From Trypanosoma brucei gambiense DAL972 (taxonomy: Eukaryota > Euglenozoa > Kinetoplastea > Trypanosomatida > Trypanosomatidae): a stretch of DNA of 64,000 nt. Under the pieces are notes generated by a model, which was not told where the DNA came from, searched no databases, and was given only the letters and a program-made list of their open reading frames with translations. Where the stretch lies: assembly GCF_000210295.1 (NCBI RefSeq), contig NC_026742.1, positions 868,001 through 932,000 on the forward strand, written 5' to 3'. Numbering within the stretch: position 1 is the stretch's first letter; the number at the start of each line of letters is the position of its first letter. Below, in pieces: positions 29,887 to 41,197 of this stretch. A program made the position numbers and the translations under genes.

Positions 29887-31963
29887 CGCACTGCACGATT
29901 CTCCGTGGCCCAAGTTGCAACGTGCGATTCACAGCCGCAACCCGTACATAGTGCCCCTCGCACTCATGTTGTAATTGGTAACAAATTTATAGTTTAAGGC
30001 CCCACCGGAGAGAGACAAGCGAGCTAACCTGCCAAGCTATCCGTGTACGCTTGCCATAAGCGTACCTGCAGCGGCATTTGCTTCGCATTGGACCCTCGGT
30101 GGGTAATATTCGTCGCTTTTATTTTGTCTGACTGCTTTGAGTGAGACGGAGCGCATGTGTACCAGCATTCATTTCTTGTGGACTCACATGTCCGTGAAAC
30201 ATTTGTATATGAATACTTAAGTTTGTTGGAACTTCTTTTCTTGTCCCTCTGATACCTGAAAGCTTCGAACGCGGTTACAGCTGATCATCGACAAAGCGAC
30301 ACCACTCCATCCGGTGCAGCTGGTGGGACATTGTTTTCTTTGTCACAACGAGCCTGGAGACCTTGTGAAGCAGCGGTGTCGCTCCATAACTTGCAAATGA
30401 TTTCTCTAATTTTTCTTCTTTTGCTCTGCTTTAATACCACCATTTTCCCCGAGAGTCAAAGCGCCCTTGTGCCGTCTTCTTTCCGCCCGTGTGCTTAATC
30501 TCGTCTTCGGGACATTAACCATCTAAATTTCGCCCTTTGCATTATTTGAGCTTCCGTAAAACACCAACGTGAGTTGTAGTGGTCTCCCTTCGTAGTGCGT
30601 GACAGCGTTCGGGGATTGTGATACTGACATCTCGTACCCCGTTAGGTTCTCCATAGAAAGTGAAGGGATCGATAACGCGACGGCGCGGTACGAATGTTGT
30701 GGCTCCGATGTGGGCATGACGTGCGCCGTAGTACGGTTGTCGCTCGCCGTTTAGCCGTGCCAATGGCTTCTTCGGGTAAATCTTCGGTGTTCGGGTGTGA
30801 CTTCTTTTCTCGTTCTATCGGTGAAGGCACATCTTCAGATGTATGTAAACAGTGGGAAGAAGAAACCCCATCCAACATCCCGCGACTGCATAACATACCC
30901 AGATCATCCACATCTCTAATGTCCAGTCAGTTGCCTAACCTGAGTGTCTTTTAGCCAATATTGAGAACTCGCCCGGCAAGCAAAGGGTGCCAACACCTGT
31001 TCTTGTGGCTTTGGTCCCACTAGATTTTACTTTCCCCAGAGAAGTAATTGGCCCAAACATGTACACTCACGGGATTCTGTGAGTGTACATGTTTGCTCAA
31101 GTGATATGCTTTAAATGCGTCAACATCGACTTATCCTGAGGTAGATAAGACGCCAGAGGTCGGTCGTTTTTTCCGCAGCCTTGGGTGTCTCAGTTTCTTG
31201 TTTCCCGACGATGAGGCTTTAACAGTTGCTCTTGCGTGCCGATGATTGTGTGTTGTTTCTTCAGTTTTCCACTTTGTTCCATCGCCTCCGTCCGCGATGA
31301 CTGATCGAAAGTCGGTGCCACGTCGCGCGGTTTCCTAAAGAAACAGACTCGGTGCCCCACTAGCTCACTACCAGGTTTGTCCGCTTCCCCTGACATGACA
31401 CATCACAAGAACCTCCTCGCTAAAAAAGAGGCAAAGAAGGTCGGAAAGCAGGTGCAACCTTCGACATCCGCTTCGTTTTAGTTTGCCGATCGTTTCATAC
31501 TGTTAGGGATGTGGATAGTTGTTCGGTTTACATTTTTTGCGAATGCTTAATCGCATACACTGTACTGACGCGGAAACAACTAGGTGAATGAACAGTGTTG
31601 GAACTTGGGATGCACACGATCACACAAGCGCCAGAGAAAACTGTGGCTGATGGGGGAATCCACGGTTTATACCGGATGCACGCGCCCAACACAAAACGGT
31701 TTCATTACACGCCATGTTTCACGCCTGAAAAATATGTGGGCGGAAACGCCTACCTGCTGCGGCCGCTCCTCCAATTGGCAATGCGAAGGCACCGGGAAAG
31801 AGGTTTGGAATAACTCAAAACAAAACTGCTCGATTAAATAAGGGGAGACAATACATTGCTTGTTGGGGTTACATTTACGGTTTTGTAAAAAAAAAAAAAA
31901 GGCACGTAGGCGCCACAAGTTTAGCCATTATTTGTATCAAGATTTGCTATCTGCTGCTATGGC
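29887..31963. other. Convergent strand-switch region
   Basis: About 2 kb between the last plus-strand coding material and the VSG pseudogene on the minus strand. No gene is supported; ORFs are short and overlap on both strands. It contains a perfect inverted repeat at 31054-31095 and an A14-type run near 31888-31901. In trypanosomes, converging units end in such regions, which are transcription termination sites. No tRNA or other RNA gene was recognised on inspection. Confidence 0.55.
31054..31095. repeat. Perfect 17-bp inverted repeat with 8-base loop
   Basis: The left arm is CAAACATGTACACTCAC (31054-31070), the loop is GGGATTCT and the right arm (31079-31095) is the exact reverse complement of the left. 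Transcribed from either strand it would form a stable hairpin. It lies in the gene-free middle of the convergent strand-switch region. There is no U-run immediately after it on the plus strand. Confidence 0.9.
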
Positions 31964-33424
31964 TCATAACAGTAAAAATAACGCCAGTGGCGTTTGGAGG
32001 TTGTTCACACGGCTTCGGATAGCTCGTCTTCGCGTCGCGGCCACGGATGCATCTCCATTCCACTCACATCCCATTTCCGCTTTTAGGCCGGCACATGTTT
32101 GCTCCCGCTTGTAATCGTTGCATTCAAGTAAAGGGGAACTGTCGCCCCCGTCTCCTTCATCCTCGCTTCTGACCGCGGCAACATCGACAGGCTTCGATAT
32201 GCCTTCTCTATTACCGTTGCTTTGTTCGAGTCTGGGTGAGCCCGGCCATTTATTTCTACCCTCCGCACCTCTGCTTCCTGATTAAGGGCTGCCACCCTCC
32301 CTGCCGGGTCTGATTTTTATGTGTTTCGCGTTTAAGGCCATTATTTCGTCTTCTAACTCACTTAACCTCGCGTCGATGGCGCTTAGTTGGTCTATAGCAT
32401 CGGCTGCCGCCTTCATTTTCTCCAGCCACGGTAGGGTCGGGTTATTTCGCTTGAGGTTGCTCGCGCAGTATTGCACACACCTTCCCTCCCCGGTTTTGAT
32501 GATTCCAGTACAACCTGTGGCCAAATTACCCTCAAACTTGCCTAGCACCATCAACATTCCGCTGTCGGGACCAGGAGGAGCTTGAGAAGCAGATTCATTG
32601 CGTCCGAAAGACTTTTCGTCGAAAGCTTGGCATTACTGCCAATTTTCTCGCATTGGTGTTTGAGCGCTCTCCATTGCTTTTCTCCCCCTTGGCTGGGAAT
32701 CCACGTGTCGCTATTGCCCCCCGTTTCGCATTGCGCGCAGCAACCCTGGTCGCTTTCAACGGCACTTCCCGATGCACCACATAGACACAATAAGTCAATA
32801 CTCAATGCCAAGCCAGCCCAACTCGCTGTAAATGTTCCTTTGCCACACACATGCTCTCGACCGTATGTTCCCCTCATTACCTCCCCATTTTGTTGTCCGG
32901 ACCCATAGAGTGCCTCTATCAGATTTTTTTTTCTATTGATGTCTCCTTCAATATTCTCCATAATCCATCATTCTCTTTCATGCATTCCTCGGCACGTTCT
33001 GCGGCATTTGCTACCTTTCTCTTATCTTCTTTACTCAAGGCACTCCCGGTCCATACCGCATATTTGTCCTTTTCAGGACCCCAAGGTTGCTCCTTGCTCC
33101 TGTCCAAAATTTTCGGTGCCCCTCATTTGTTTCGTGAGAGTGTTTTCTGTCGTCCGCTATTTCTTCCCAATCTTTAGTTGCTCTATCCAAATCAGAAAAA
33201 CTCTGATACTCTATGGCCAAGCTTATAGCTCCAATGTTTGCTGCTGTGTCTTCGACTCGCGCAAGAAGTGCCGCGTGGTCTTCGGAGTTGCTCGCCAAAT
33301 TAATTAAACCACACAACGCCCTAAAGTCGCCCTCATTTTCTGCACCCTTTGCAACTAGTGCCGCGCGCGGAATCAAAGGCAGCGTTACTATCGACACAAA
33401 AATAGCCCACTTCCCGATCAACAT
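31964..33424 (-). pseudogene. VSG: b-type VSG pseudogene with C-terminal domain remnant
   Basis: Read from an ATG at 33424, the first codons give a signal-peptide-like segment and EGDFRALCGLINLA, the common start of b-type variant surface glycoproteins. Later pieces show SIDLLCLCGA, GCTGII...GRCVQYC and LPWLEKM, all b-type landmarks. The C-terminal part (32150-31964) keeps LLECNDYKREQTC and MGCEWNG, a cysteine-rich VSG C-terminal domain, and ends in a short hydrophobic tail. The pieces lie in different frames: breaks occur near 33100, near 32950 and near 32555, and a stop lies near 32284. No 70-bp repeat array was recognised upstream and no conserved VSG 3' UTR 16-mer downstream. It could serve only as a donor of fragments for gene conversion. 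Confidence 0.8.
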
Positions 33425-33849
33425 GCGCACTTTTTTAACCACCGCTTTTCTTTACAAACTCTAGTCCCTTTAAATGGCTCCTTGAACACACCTCACAAAG
33501 TTTACCAAGAAGTAAAAAATGAGTGAAAACGGAGCAGAAGATGCCTGCCGCGTTGAGCAGCGCACTCACTTGCCTGTGCGCATTGTGAAGACCACTCTGC
33601 TTTCAACGCCCACTAAAAATGGCCATTTCTCTCATTACTTAAGCGAATGAACTATATATTTACAAAACATTTTTGCATGCATTAGTTTATATCGAAAGTG
33701 CCAATTTTCTAACCAGAACAAGGGGATGCACAACTGCGAAAACAGCGTTACTAAAATAAAATTAGGTAGCAAACGCAGAATCTGATTTGGTGCATGCAGG
33801 TGCTGGGGAATTTGTGATATTTTCCAGTTTGAATTCTTAAGAATTGTAC

Positions 33850-34600
33850 ACCTTTGCTTTCGGTGAAAATTCTCAACTTCTTCTAGCTTGGCATTTGCAT
33901 CCTATTTAGCTTTAGCTTTAGCGTTTCGTTGGTATTCTTGATTTTCCACTATCTGTAATTCTGGATTCGTTACCCGCTACGACTGCAACAAATTCACGCC
34001 TCTACCTTCCATTAAAAGTTCATCTTTATACTGAATTGGCTTTTGATTTTTTTCTTTAGTTAGCACCTTGCTCCTCAATTTCGAATTTCCTCCACCGCAC
34101 TTCCCATACCTACATCAACTGACTTCTAATTTGAAAGTTATTTTCTCACTATCTTCTAGTTTATCCGGGCGTGGTTTTGTCCATTTTCACCTCTGCTCTC
34201 TCACATTTTGGAATGGGCTGTAAAAGCCACTTCTGGCGGGTTCAAATTGTTTGGACCGTCAACACTTAACGCCATTTTGACGAAACTTCCAATGAAAGCC
34301 GGTTCTTTCCTTGTTTTTGCGCCAAAAACGACGAAACTCGTTGCCTTTGTTGAGCGTCCGCTTCGCGTGACATCATAGATTTTAATTTCCTCCACTATCT
34401 TATGGCCACTTGCTCCTATAACCAAGCACTTTGACTCACCTTGACAGTTCTTTTCGACAACCTTCCAGCCGCCGGCGGCCAGATCTCCTACACAGAAACG
34501 ATTGTGTCCTTATTCTCTCTGTGGAAACATTTTATTCTTTCATCAATATTCCTTCCGTTTACAGTGCCAGTTTAGTTTCCTCTTTCCGTAAAGCTTCTCA
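33850..34600 (-). pseudogene. Unidentified degenerate coding remnant
   Basis: The longest clean piece (34486-34201) reads GGWKVVEKNCQGESKCLVIGASG and then a hydrophobic and mixed segment with SFVVFGAKTRKEPAFIGSFV. It continues downstream in other frames with helical, Lys/Glu-rich pieces down to about 33850. Stops and frame changes break it throughout. Cysteine spacing and length suggest a trypanosome surface or ESAG-type protein. I could not assign the family. Confidence 0.35.
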
Positions 34601-34755
34601 CCCTCCAGTTTTGCCGGTGATCCTCTAATCACCATAATTCATGCGAGGTCACACACCCTAATAAAATTAAGGCACCTCTACCGTGTCTTATGATGCCAAG
34701 AAAGGTTTCGGACATTTCTATCGAGTTCTTAGTTTATCTTTTCACAAACCCTCAC

Positions 34756-34980
34756 TCAAAGTCCCTGTTTTGAGATACCACAGACCTTTGTGGAGCCGCC
34801 TGAGTTTAGAAGAATTTTCAATGCAGCGATGGTATTAATTATCCCTGCACCGGTTGAACAAGTGGGGAATTCGTCATAAAAGGTGGCGCATTCAAATGTG
34901 ATGATATTCAATCCGAAGTTAAAACCACCAGCATTGCCTAATTTTCCGAAGCGAAGTTTTTTCCGGGACAAAACATACAC
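34756..34980 (-). pseudogene. Unidentified coding remnant
   Basis: A 74-codon frame contains FGKLGNAGGFNFGLNI, ECATFYDEFPTCSTGAGII and TIAALKILLNSGGST. It looks like folded, Cys-containing protein rather than random sequence and lies directly upstream of the remnant at 33850-34600, so the two may come from one gene. No family was recognised. Confidence 0.3.
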
Positions 34981-35814
34981 ATAACTTCTTTATGATTTTC
35001 CCTAAACAAGAAATAATCAAATTTGATGTTGTCATAATTTTTCAATAATAATAACAAAGAAAAGATATTAGCGCCCTCTGAGGTTCGCTCACTTGAATTT
35101 TAAATGCAGATATGGATAGTAGCAAGTCTCTTGAGCCTGCGCTCCCACTACCTAAGACTAGAGCAAATGACTCCCACTTATGAAGGTGTTTTGGATAAGC
35201 AGCTCTCTCCGCAACCTCCTTTGGGAGTTATAAAGTGGAACATTCCTAGATCTCTTAGGAATACACGACCTCCGATACTGAAACAAACAAAAACATTGTT
35301 CACTCACTAGCCATTAGCCCCACAGAAATCTTCACAAGAGCTTGAGCACGTCACCCTTTTTGACTCAAAAGAGGTAACGTGTCATTTGTCTGGTCTCGTT
35401 CACTACACTTTATGCGAACTCATCTTCACGCACTACATACAAAGTGCCTGCAGAGTCAGGCAACTTCGCGTAAAAACAACAACAAAAAACTTCCGCGATT
35501 CTTCCTCAAAGTTACTTTGTAGACAATATTTTGAATTATTATATTGTGGGCTAAAGCTGATCCATAATCACTTCCTTTTCTTCAGCTCCACTTTCTGGTC
35601 GCACCATAATTGCCTTTAGAAGAGGGAATAAATCACATGTTTTTCTCGAGCACAACTGCAATATTGTCGTCATGGTTTGTCTTTCCCCCATAAAATTTTA
35701 GTCATCCACATTCCAAATAAGTGTTACCTTTATAAAATATGACAGTAAAATCCACTATTATCCACATTGATATTGTTATTATTAACATAAAGAAATCACG
35801 CTTGTTAGATTGCT
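34981..35814. other. Intergenic region in the surface-gene island
   Basis: AT-rich with no gene that I can support. The part next to 35814 is the likely 3' UTR of the ESAG2-like pseudogene. Confidence 0.5.
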
Positions 35815-36960
35815 TTATATCAATAGCAACAAAATCACCAACAGAGGTGAAATGATTTGAGTTTCACTTTTTGGTCGAAGTGGCTTGTATGATTGTCGTG
35901 ACGATTCGGTGGTATTTGCTTCTTTTGAACTAAACGGATCGATGTTAGCAATGTTCTGTGCATCTGTATTTGTGTTTGTGCCTGACGTTACGGATACCTC
36001 GCTTTTCATTGCTGTTTGAGGGTATTGTGGGTGTGCCTGGGCTGGGAGTGGTTTATTTTTTTCTTCCACATCTTGTTTCGGGGGTTGAACAACAGGTAGT
36101 GAAACCTTAGGTGGTAGCTGTGTTCTTTCTTCCACTGTGTCTTTTTGCTCCAATACTTGCGGCCCCTCATTCTTTCTTGCCTCGTTTTGGGGGTTGGCCA
36201 GTTTTTCGATAAGTTTTTCCAGTCGCGTTAACCACACGATGTTGGGCCTTCCCGTTTCCTCACCTTCCAGTTTATACACAACACACGGTGCGTCCTCCAT
36301 GCGTTTCGAAGCTCCATAAGATTGCGTGATTGGTGGACTTCCGTAGCCAAATTGTCTTGCTTTGCCGTCTTTTGTCTTTCATTTTTTCTCCCCAAGTTCT
36401 TTTGTAAGATCCTTTTCCATTATCTTCAAAGTTTTGGCATCAGGTCTCGCAGCGTAAATTGCTGTGGAACATTTTTCCATAACGCTTTTCCAATGCTGTT
36501 CTGCTTGTGTTCCGTTGTTCCAGCTTTCTTCACCATTTTGCCATATGTTGCTTTCATAGCACAGATTGACCATTTCGCCCTTACCATTTTGTGGCTTGCA
36601 CAAACAAAGAAGATCTACTGCCAACGCTTTACCTGCAAAAGCCCCGTCACCTAATGTAACCGTTTCTGTATACCCACAGTCATTATAGCGTTTATCCTTT
36701 CCAGTCCAATTTAGAGAACCGTCACTGTCACCTCCATACAAAATTGTGTTTATGGTGGTGTTATATTCGTTTTCATTGTCGCCTACTTCATCCTCATTTT
36801 GTTTCACCCACTCTCGTATTCCCAGTGTTAAATTCAAAAAGCTGCATAGTGTGCCAAATTCCTCCTTATTCTTTATGGAGCCGTCTGGGGATGCCTGACA
36901 GCTCACTTCTTTTATCCCCAAAACCAGGCATATCAAAAACCCAACTGTGTATTTTCACAT
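35815..36960 (-). pseudogene. ESAG2/b-VSG-like surface gene with a stop at codon 2
   Basis: An ATG at 36958-36960 is followed directly by TGA (36955-36957) and then by an open frame with a signal-peptide-like run (VGFLICLVLGI). The intact paralogue at 43461-44495 starts with Met-Trp at the same place, so a TGG-to-TGA change is likely. The body has EEFGTLCSFLNL and ALAVDLLCLCKP, which are b-VSG-type landmarks. The frame ends at 36379 in an A-rich run and continues in another frame to 35815 with a PCVVYK segment, a WLTRLEKLIEK segment, a Pro/Glu-rich stalk and a hydrophobic GPI-type tail (IISPLLVILLLLI). There is no VSG Cys-rich C-terminal domain, as in ESAG2. Two breaks make it a pseudogene. 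Confidence 0.72.
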
Positions 36961-37865
36961 TTTCTAGGCTTTCCCGTCTAACTCCTAAGTTTCAGAGGAA
37001 GAATTTCCTCAGTGAGTTTTGCAAACATCAAAACATATTTTAAACGTCCCAGCATGAACGTAAGCTTATTTCTTACATGCACCATCATACAAGTAATGCA
37101 CCACGTTAGAATGTGAAAACATTCAGTTAAATTACTGATGGGTAGGCATCATTCGCTGCTGGGGCACATCATTGTTGCATTCAGAGTCGACAACTAACCA
37201 ATTATGTGCAATTTGGCTTTGCAACAAAAGAAATGCTTATCTTCTTGATGTGCGTGTTTACTCTTCACCCCTGCGGATCACCATTGACAGGAGCAAACCC
37301 TCTTCTTCATCACTTTAAAACCAGAAAACATGCATCACATACTAGTTCTCACACACTCCAAAAATTTTCGCTTTATAATGTACTTTTTAGAAAGGTTTTC
37401 ATGGTCCACATGGCTTCAGTGGTCATTAAATTTCACGACAGGTTACCTCTCTACACAGATCGCGAAGTGCGCCACTCCAATAGTTCCTTCTTTACTTCAT
37501 ACCCTCCACAGATTGTTACCCTACGAGTAATTAAAGTAGCATCGTGCTCAATCTGTGGAAACCTTCTGCAAAATAATAATAATCAATTCCCTTACTGTGT
37601 TCACGGACTCCGATACAAGTACACAATTATCTGTTCACTCATGAATGTGTTTTCTGTTCTTTAGACTGAGGTGTACGCATATACACCTTCCTACAGTCAA
37701 GCTATACGCACAAATCATAGAACGAAATGGGGAATTGTAACGGGGACAAAACGTAATGGATGTGTATCCAAACACAATTATCATTGAATTAATATGGCTA
37801 ACGTGATGTGGACTCCAAGTTAGTAATCCCAATAACAAAATCATTACACAAAATATAACATTGAG
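36961..37865. other. Intergenic region
   Basis: About 900 bases, AT-rich, with no recognised coding sequence on the minus strand. Plus-strand ORFs (for example 37206-37664) have no recognisable feature and run against the surrounding genes. Confidence 0.5.
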
Positions 37866-38981
37866 CTACATAATCAGCATTCCTGCAAAAAATATTAAAC
37901 TTACTAGGGTATGTTGCTTCCTCATTATGAATCCTTCTTCATCTATTACATCATCATCATCCTCACCTCCCTTGCGCTTCTTCCCACTCTCCTTGAAATA
38001 TCTACGTACCATTGGGCTCTGAGTTAACAATTCCTTTAGTTTATTTTCGTATTCATCAAAGGGACCAAATTTTGGTTTTAACTCATTGTATTTGTCCTTG
38101 ATACTTTCAAATCCTTTTCTAACCAAAGTGTAGTTCTTGATGATTTCAGTTACCATAACACTAGACATTAGGGTAACGGCAGAACCTTTCTTATAGGTAA
38201 CAAACCCTCCAGTAGTTCCCACTATGAAAGATCCAGGTCCTCCATCTGCAACCTCTTCCGTGCCCATGATCCAGCAGTTCGGTGATGCGTTAACTGTTAG
38301 TTCGACTTCTTGGTCAGCTGTGTATTTATTCAGCACAGACAACACACCATCATCTGACACATCTTCAGTAAAAGACATATTACATTTATTTGGGGCGTCC
38401 GCTGCTTCGTATTTGCAATTACCTCCCCCACCGCTCCCACATCCATTTCCACCTCCCGCTGAGGCGGCTTTTTCCTTTACCAGACAACAATACTTATTGT
38501 CTTCCTTCGTTTTCTCAAATAACACTACAAGATCCCTCAATACTTGTCCAATTGACAGTGATGCATTTACAACATGATAGGAGACTCTCACAATGTCTAA
38601 GAAACTAGCATCCATTACCTGCAGAGCATCATCCATATTATTCATTACTTTTTCCATTTCCACATATGTTTTCTTTATATTTTCCATCTCACTTCCATTA
38701 ACAACCCCTATCTTCTCCAGACCCTGTACTATTGCTTTCCATGTCCTCCCCTTTACACCATGCCGATGCCGCCACTCCCGAAACTTATCTACCATTCCTG
38801 TCGCATTTTGGTGCTTTTTCTGAATCTCAGCGCTCACAACCCTTAAGGCATAACTGAGGTTACACAATGTTTCAGCTCCCTTGAGAGTCATAGCCTTTCC
38901 AGAAGGCTGCCCCTCCACTGCCCCAATGACAGCGCTCGACACTGTCAGACACACTGCAAGAAAAAGTGATATCACCTTCAT
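37866..38981 (-). CDS. GPI-anchored, ISG- or VSG-superfamily-like surface glycoprotein
   Basis: The product is 371 residues and uninterrupted. A clear signal peptide (MKVISLFLAVCLTVSSAVIGAVEG) is followed by GAETLCNLSYALR and long amphipathic helices (about 25-160), the typical start of trypanosome helical-bundle surface proteins. Several NxS/T sites are present. A Gly- and Cys-rich loop (about 170-195, with CGSGGGGNCKY) separates this from a second part rich in Cys, Asn and Gly, then a final helix (about 300-330). The end has a basic/acidic stretch (KKRKGGEDDDD) and a hydrophobic tail without a cytoplasmic part (HTLVSLIFFAGMLIM), which suits GPI attachment. I could not place it in a named family; ISG-like or receptor-like is the best guess. 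Confidence 0.72.
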   Translation of the reverse strand: MKVISLFLAVCLTVSSAVIGAVEGQPSGKAMTLKGAETLCNLSYALRVVSAEIQKKHQNATGMVDKFREWRHRHGVKGRTWKAIVQGLEKIGVVNGSEMENIKKTYVEMEKVMNNMDDALQVMDASFLDIVRVSYHVVNASLSIGQVLRDLVVLFEKTKEDNKYCCLVKEKAASAGGGNGCGSGGGGNCKYEAADAPNKCNMSFTEDVSDDGVLSVLNKYTADQEVELTVNASPNCWIMGTEEVADGGPGSFIVGTTGGFVTYKKGSAVTLMSSVMVTEIIKNYTLVRKGFESIKDKYNELKPKFGPFDEYENKLKELLTQSPMVRRYFKESGKKRKGGEDDDDVIDEEGFIMRKQHTLVSLIFFAGMLIM

Positions 38982-39156
38982 TACCTATCTAAAAACAAAA
39001 TAAATTTATATGGTACAATTGAATACAGTTACATCTCATTAGAAATTAACACGCACATGAACACACATATGCATACACACCATACCATTTTACATAGAAG
39101 AAAACGCGAAAAACATAACAAACATAACATAACATATTTGGTAATGTAATATTAAA

Positions 39157-40540
39157 CTAAAAGATAAGAATAAGAGATAAAACTAATAATGTAAAACCCC
39201 CAGTTTCCATATTCAAATGAGTAAGTCCATCATTATTTACCTCAGTATTATCACCTTCGCTGTCGCCCTTTACTCGGCTACTTTTCCATAGCTCTGCATC
39301 ACCACCAAGTTTCACCTCAAGAAATATTTCCTCGGCCTCGTGTTGATACTCTTCCAACTCATGAAGATGACTGTCAGCTTCTTTTGAATATTTATTCATT
39401 TCTTGCAGTTGTTCAGTAGCGTTAGTAAGGCGATTGTACCATGGAATTCTACCATTTTTCAAGTGTGTAATTGTAACTGACACATGTGAATCCAGCAGTA
39501 TGACCCATACAGGTCCGATTTGCGTTATTTTCTGTTCTCACATAACCAAAAATACCCTTCACCTGATATTTATCCTGTTCCAAATTCACTAACGCATCAA
39601 ACTGAGCTAATGCACTTTTCAAAGTCTTTACATTCGATGCAACGTTTTTGTACACACAAGCTTTACTAATCACATCCCATGCATCGGTGTAATTGTATTT
39701 TATGTTGTCTGGGTTACAAGCGTTGCTGTTGCCCTCACAATACTCAGCCATCATGGTCCAACTACCACTTCTCGGTCTCCTTATTGCATCTCTACATGGA
39801 CAATTAAACCCATTATACACACTATCACTGTATTTGCCTTTCTCTTTCTCTTTCTCTCCTTTCTTTTTCTCTTCTTTTATAATTTCGTCAGTCACATTTA
39901 TAGCCTCTCCCACACATAAACAGAAAAAGTCATTGATTAGTGTCTTTCCAACCAGCTTGTCTCCATAAGAAGCGCAACTCGTACCTGCATTATCAATACT
40001 ATTGAACAGCAGTGATTTGTTTCCTCTCATGGCTTTTTCCAAGGGGTTATTCTCATTTCTTGCCACATCCACAGCGTCACCATACACAGCTCTCAGCATA
40101 TTTTCTTGAGCAGAACGACTTGCATTTAAGGCTTTTGTCCTATTCACCTCAATTTCCTCCTTCAGCGCTTTCGCCTTCTCAAACAGTTTCTTTATCTCCT
40201 GATACGCCGTTGTGCTGTTAGCTGATTTATTGGAACCTTTATTACTTCCTGCAGCCTCAGTCTCACTGAGCATTTCCTCCAACTTATTCAGAATCTCTCC
40301 TTCCTTCTCACGATTCTTAAAGGAGGGTTGTGGTGCTTCTGCCTGTGTAATTCTGTATATTTTGCAGAGTGTCTCGAACTCACCAACGTTATGGTACTTG
40401 TAGTCTCCACCGATGTAATCCGTAATCTTGCTCCAGTCAACCATATCAGTCCGCCATTTGTACGACCCCATATCTCCCTCAAAGGAAGGAGATAAAACAG
40501 CTGCAAAAAGCCCAACAGCGAACACTATTTCACACCTCAT
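39157..40540 (-). pseudogene. Frameshifted b-VSG-like surface gene
   Basis: From ATG 40540 a 363-codon frame has a signal peptide, GEFETLCKIYRI, a Lys/Glu-rich helical region, LINDFFCLCVG and a Cys-containing segment up to GFTCVSYNYTLEKW. It ends at a TAG at 39449-39451. The next frame continues the same protein with IPWYNRLTNATEQL, a helical stretch and a GPI-type tail (FTLLVLSLILIF) to 39157. The frame change coincides with a run of five A on the coding strand (39455-39459), so a one-base loss there would explain it. The two landmarks either side (CVSY and IPWYNRL) belong together in b-type VSGs. No VSG Cys-rich C-terminal domain is present. It is a pseudogene, or an intact gene if the base count in the run is wrong. 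Confidence 0.75.
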
Positions 40541-40775
40541 TGTGACTGTTTTTTTTTTACTTTCATCAGTTAAACAAATTGGAGAAAAACCTCATCATTA
40601 CACTCATTATTGTTATTGGAAGACACCGTCAACAGACGTATACAACCAAATATCGGATCTTGAAAGTGCCTTACACAAACCAACTACAACAGGACCCAAC
40701 AAAGTAGGAAGCACATCCCAAAATACATTCACATGGGTTCCCTCTCTTCATGCTGGATATCAACATTAAGTTCCT
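40541..40775. other. Short intergenic region
   Basis: AT-rich, containing an A/T homopolymer just upstream of the ATG at 40540. It is probably the 5' UTR of the b-VSG-like gene. Confidence 0.45.
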
Positions 40776-41197
40776 TTACAACTGTTTTTTTTCTCCAATA
40801 TCTTCCTCCAACAAATTTACCTCCACTACCTTAACTACCATTCCGGCTTGTTCCAATTTCCTAACTGAGTTGTGCTTCTATTTTCTGTATTTTCTCGTTA
40901 GTGGCTTATCCACTACCCCAATGTGTACCTGCACCTTCATACTATCTTTTTTCACATCCTCTATCGACTCCTTTAAACTCTGCTTCGGTTGTTACTATGC
41001 TTTTGCTTTTTAACAGACTTCGTGCCTAGTTCCCGCACACATGTGTCACCCTCACCCAATGCACACAACTTTGTTTCTGAGTCCCATTTAGCATATCCAG
41101 CCCTTTTTATAAGCACATTGACAATACTCTTCGTTCCCCTCCTTTTGAGCATGCACAGCTTCCTACCCTTCATTTTCTTAAAGAGAACACTGGGCAA
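40776..41197 (-). pseudogene. Unidentified coding remnant, probably of a surface gene
   Basis: The upstream piece has GYAKWDSETKLCALGEGD and CVRELGTKS. It continues in another frame with SLKESIEDVKKDSMKVQV and EQAGMVVKVVEVNLLEEDI after a frame change near 41010, with an additional stop. The Cys spacing and helical Lys/Glu-rich character fit the neighbouring surface genes. The family is not identified. Confidence 0.35.

Noticed and set aside
33425..33850. 70-bp repeat array upstream of the VSG pseudogene
   Set aside because: I looked for TTA-rich tandem units of about 70 bases and saw none.
37206..37664. 152-codon plus-strand ORF in the surface-gene island
   Set aside because: It runs against the surrounding genes, is AT-rich and shows no recognisable motif.
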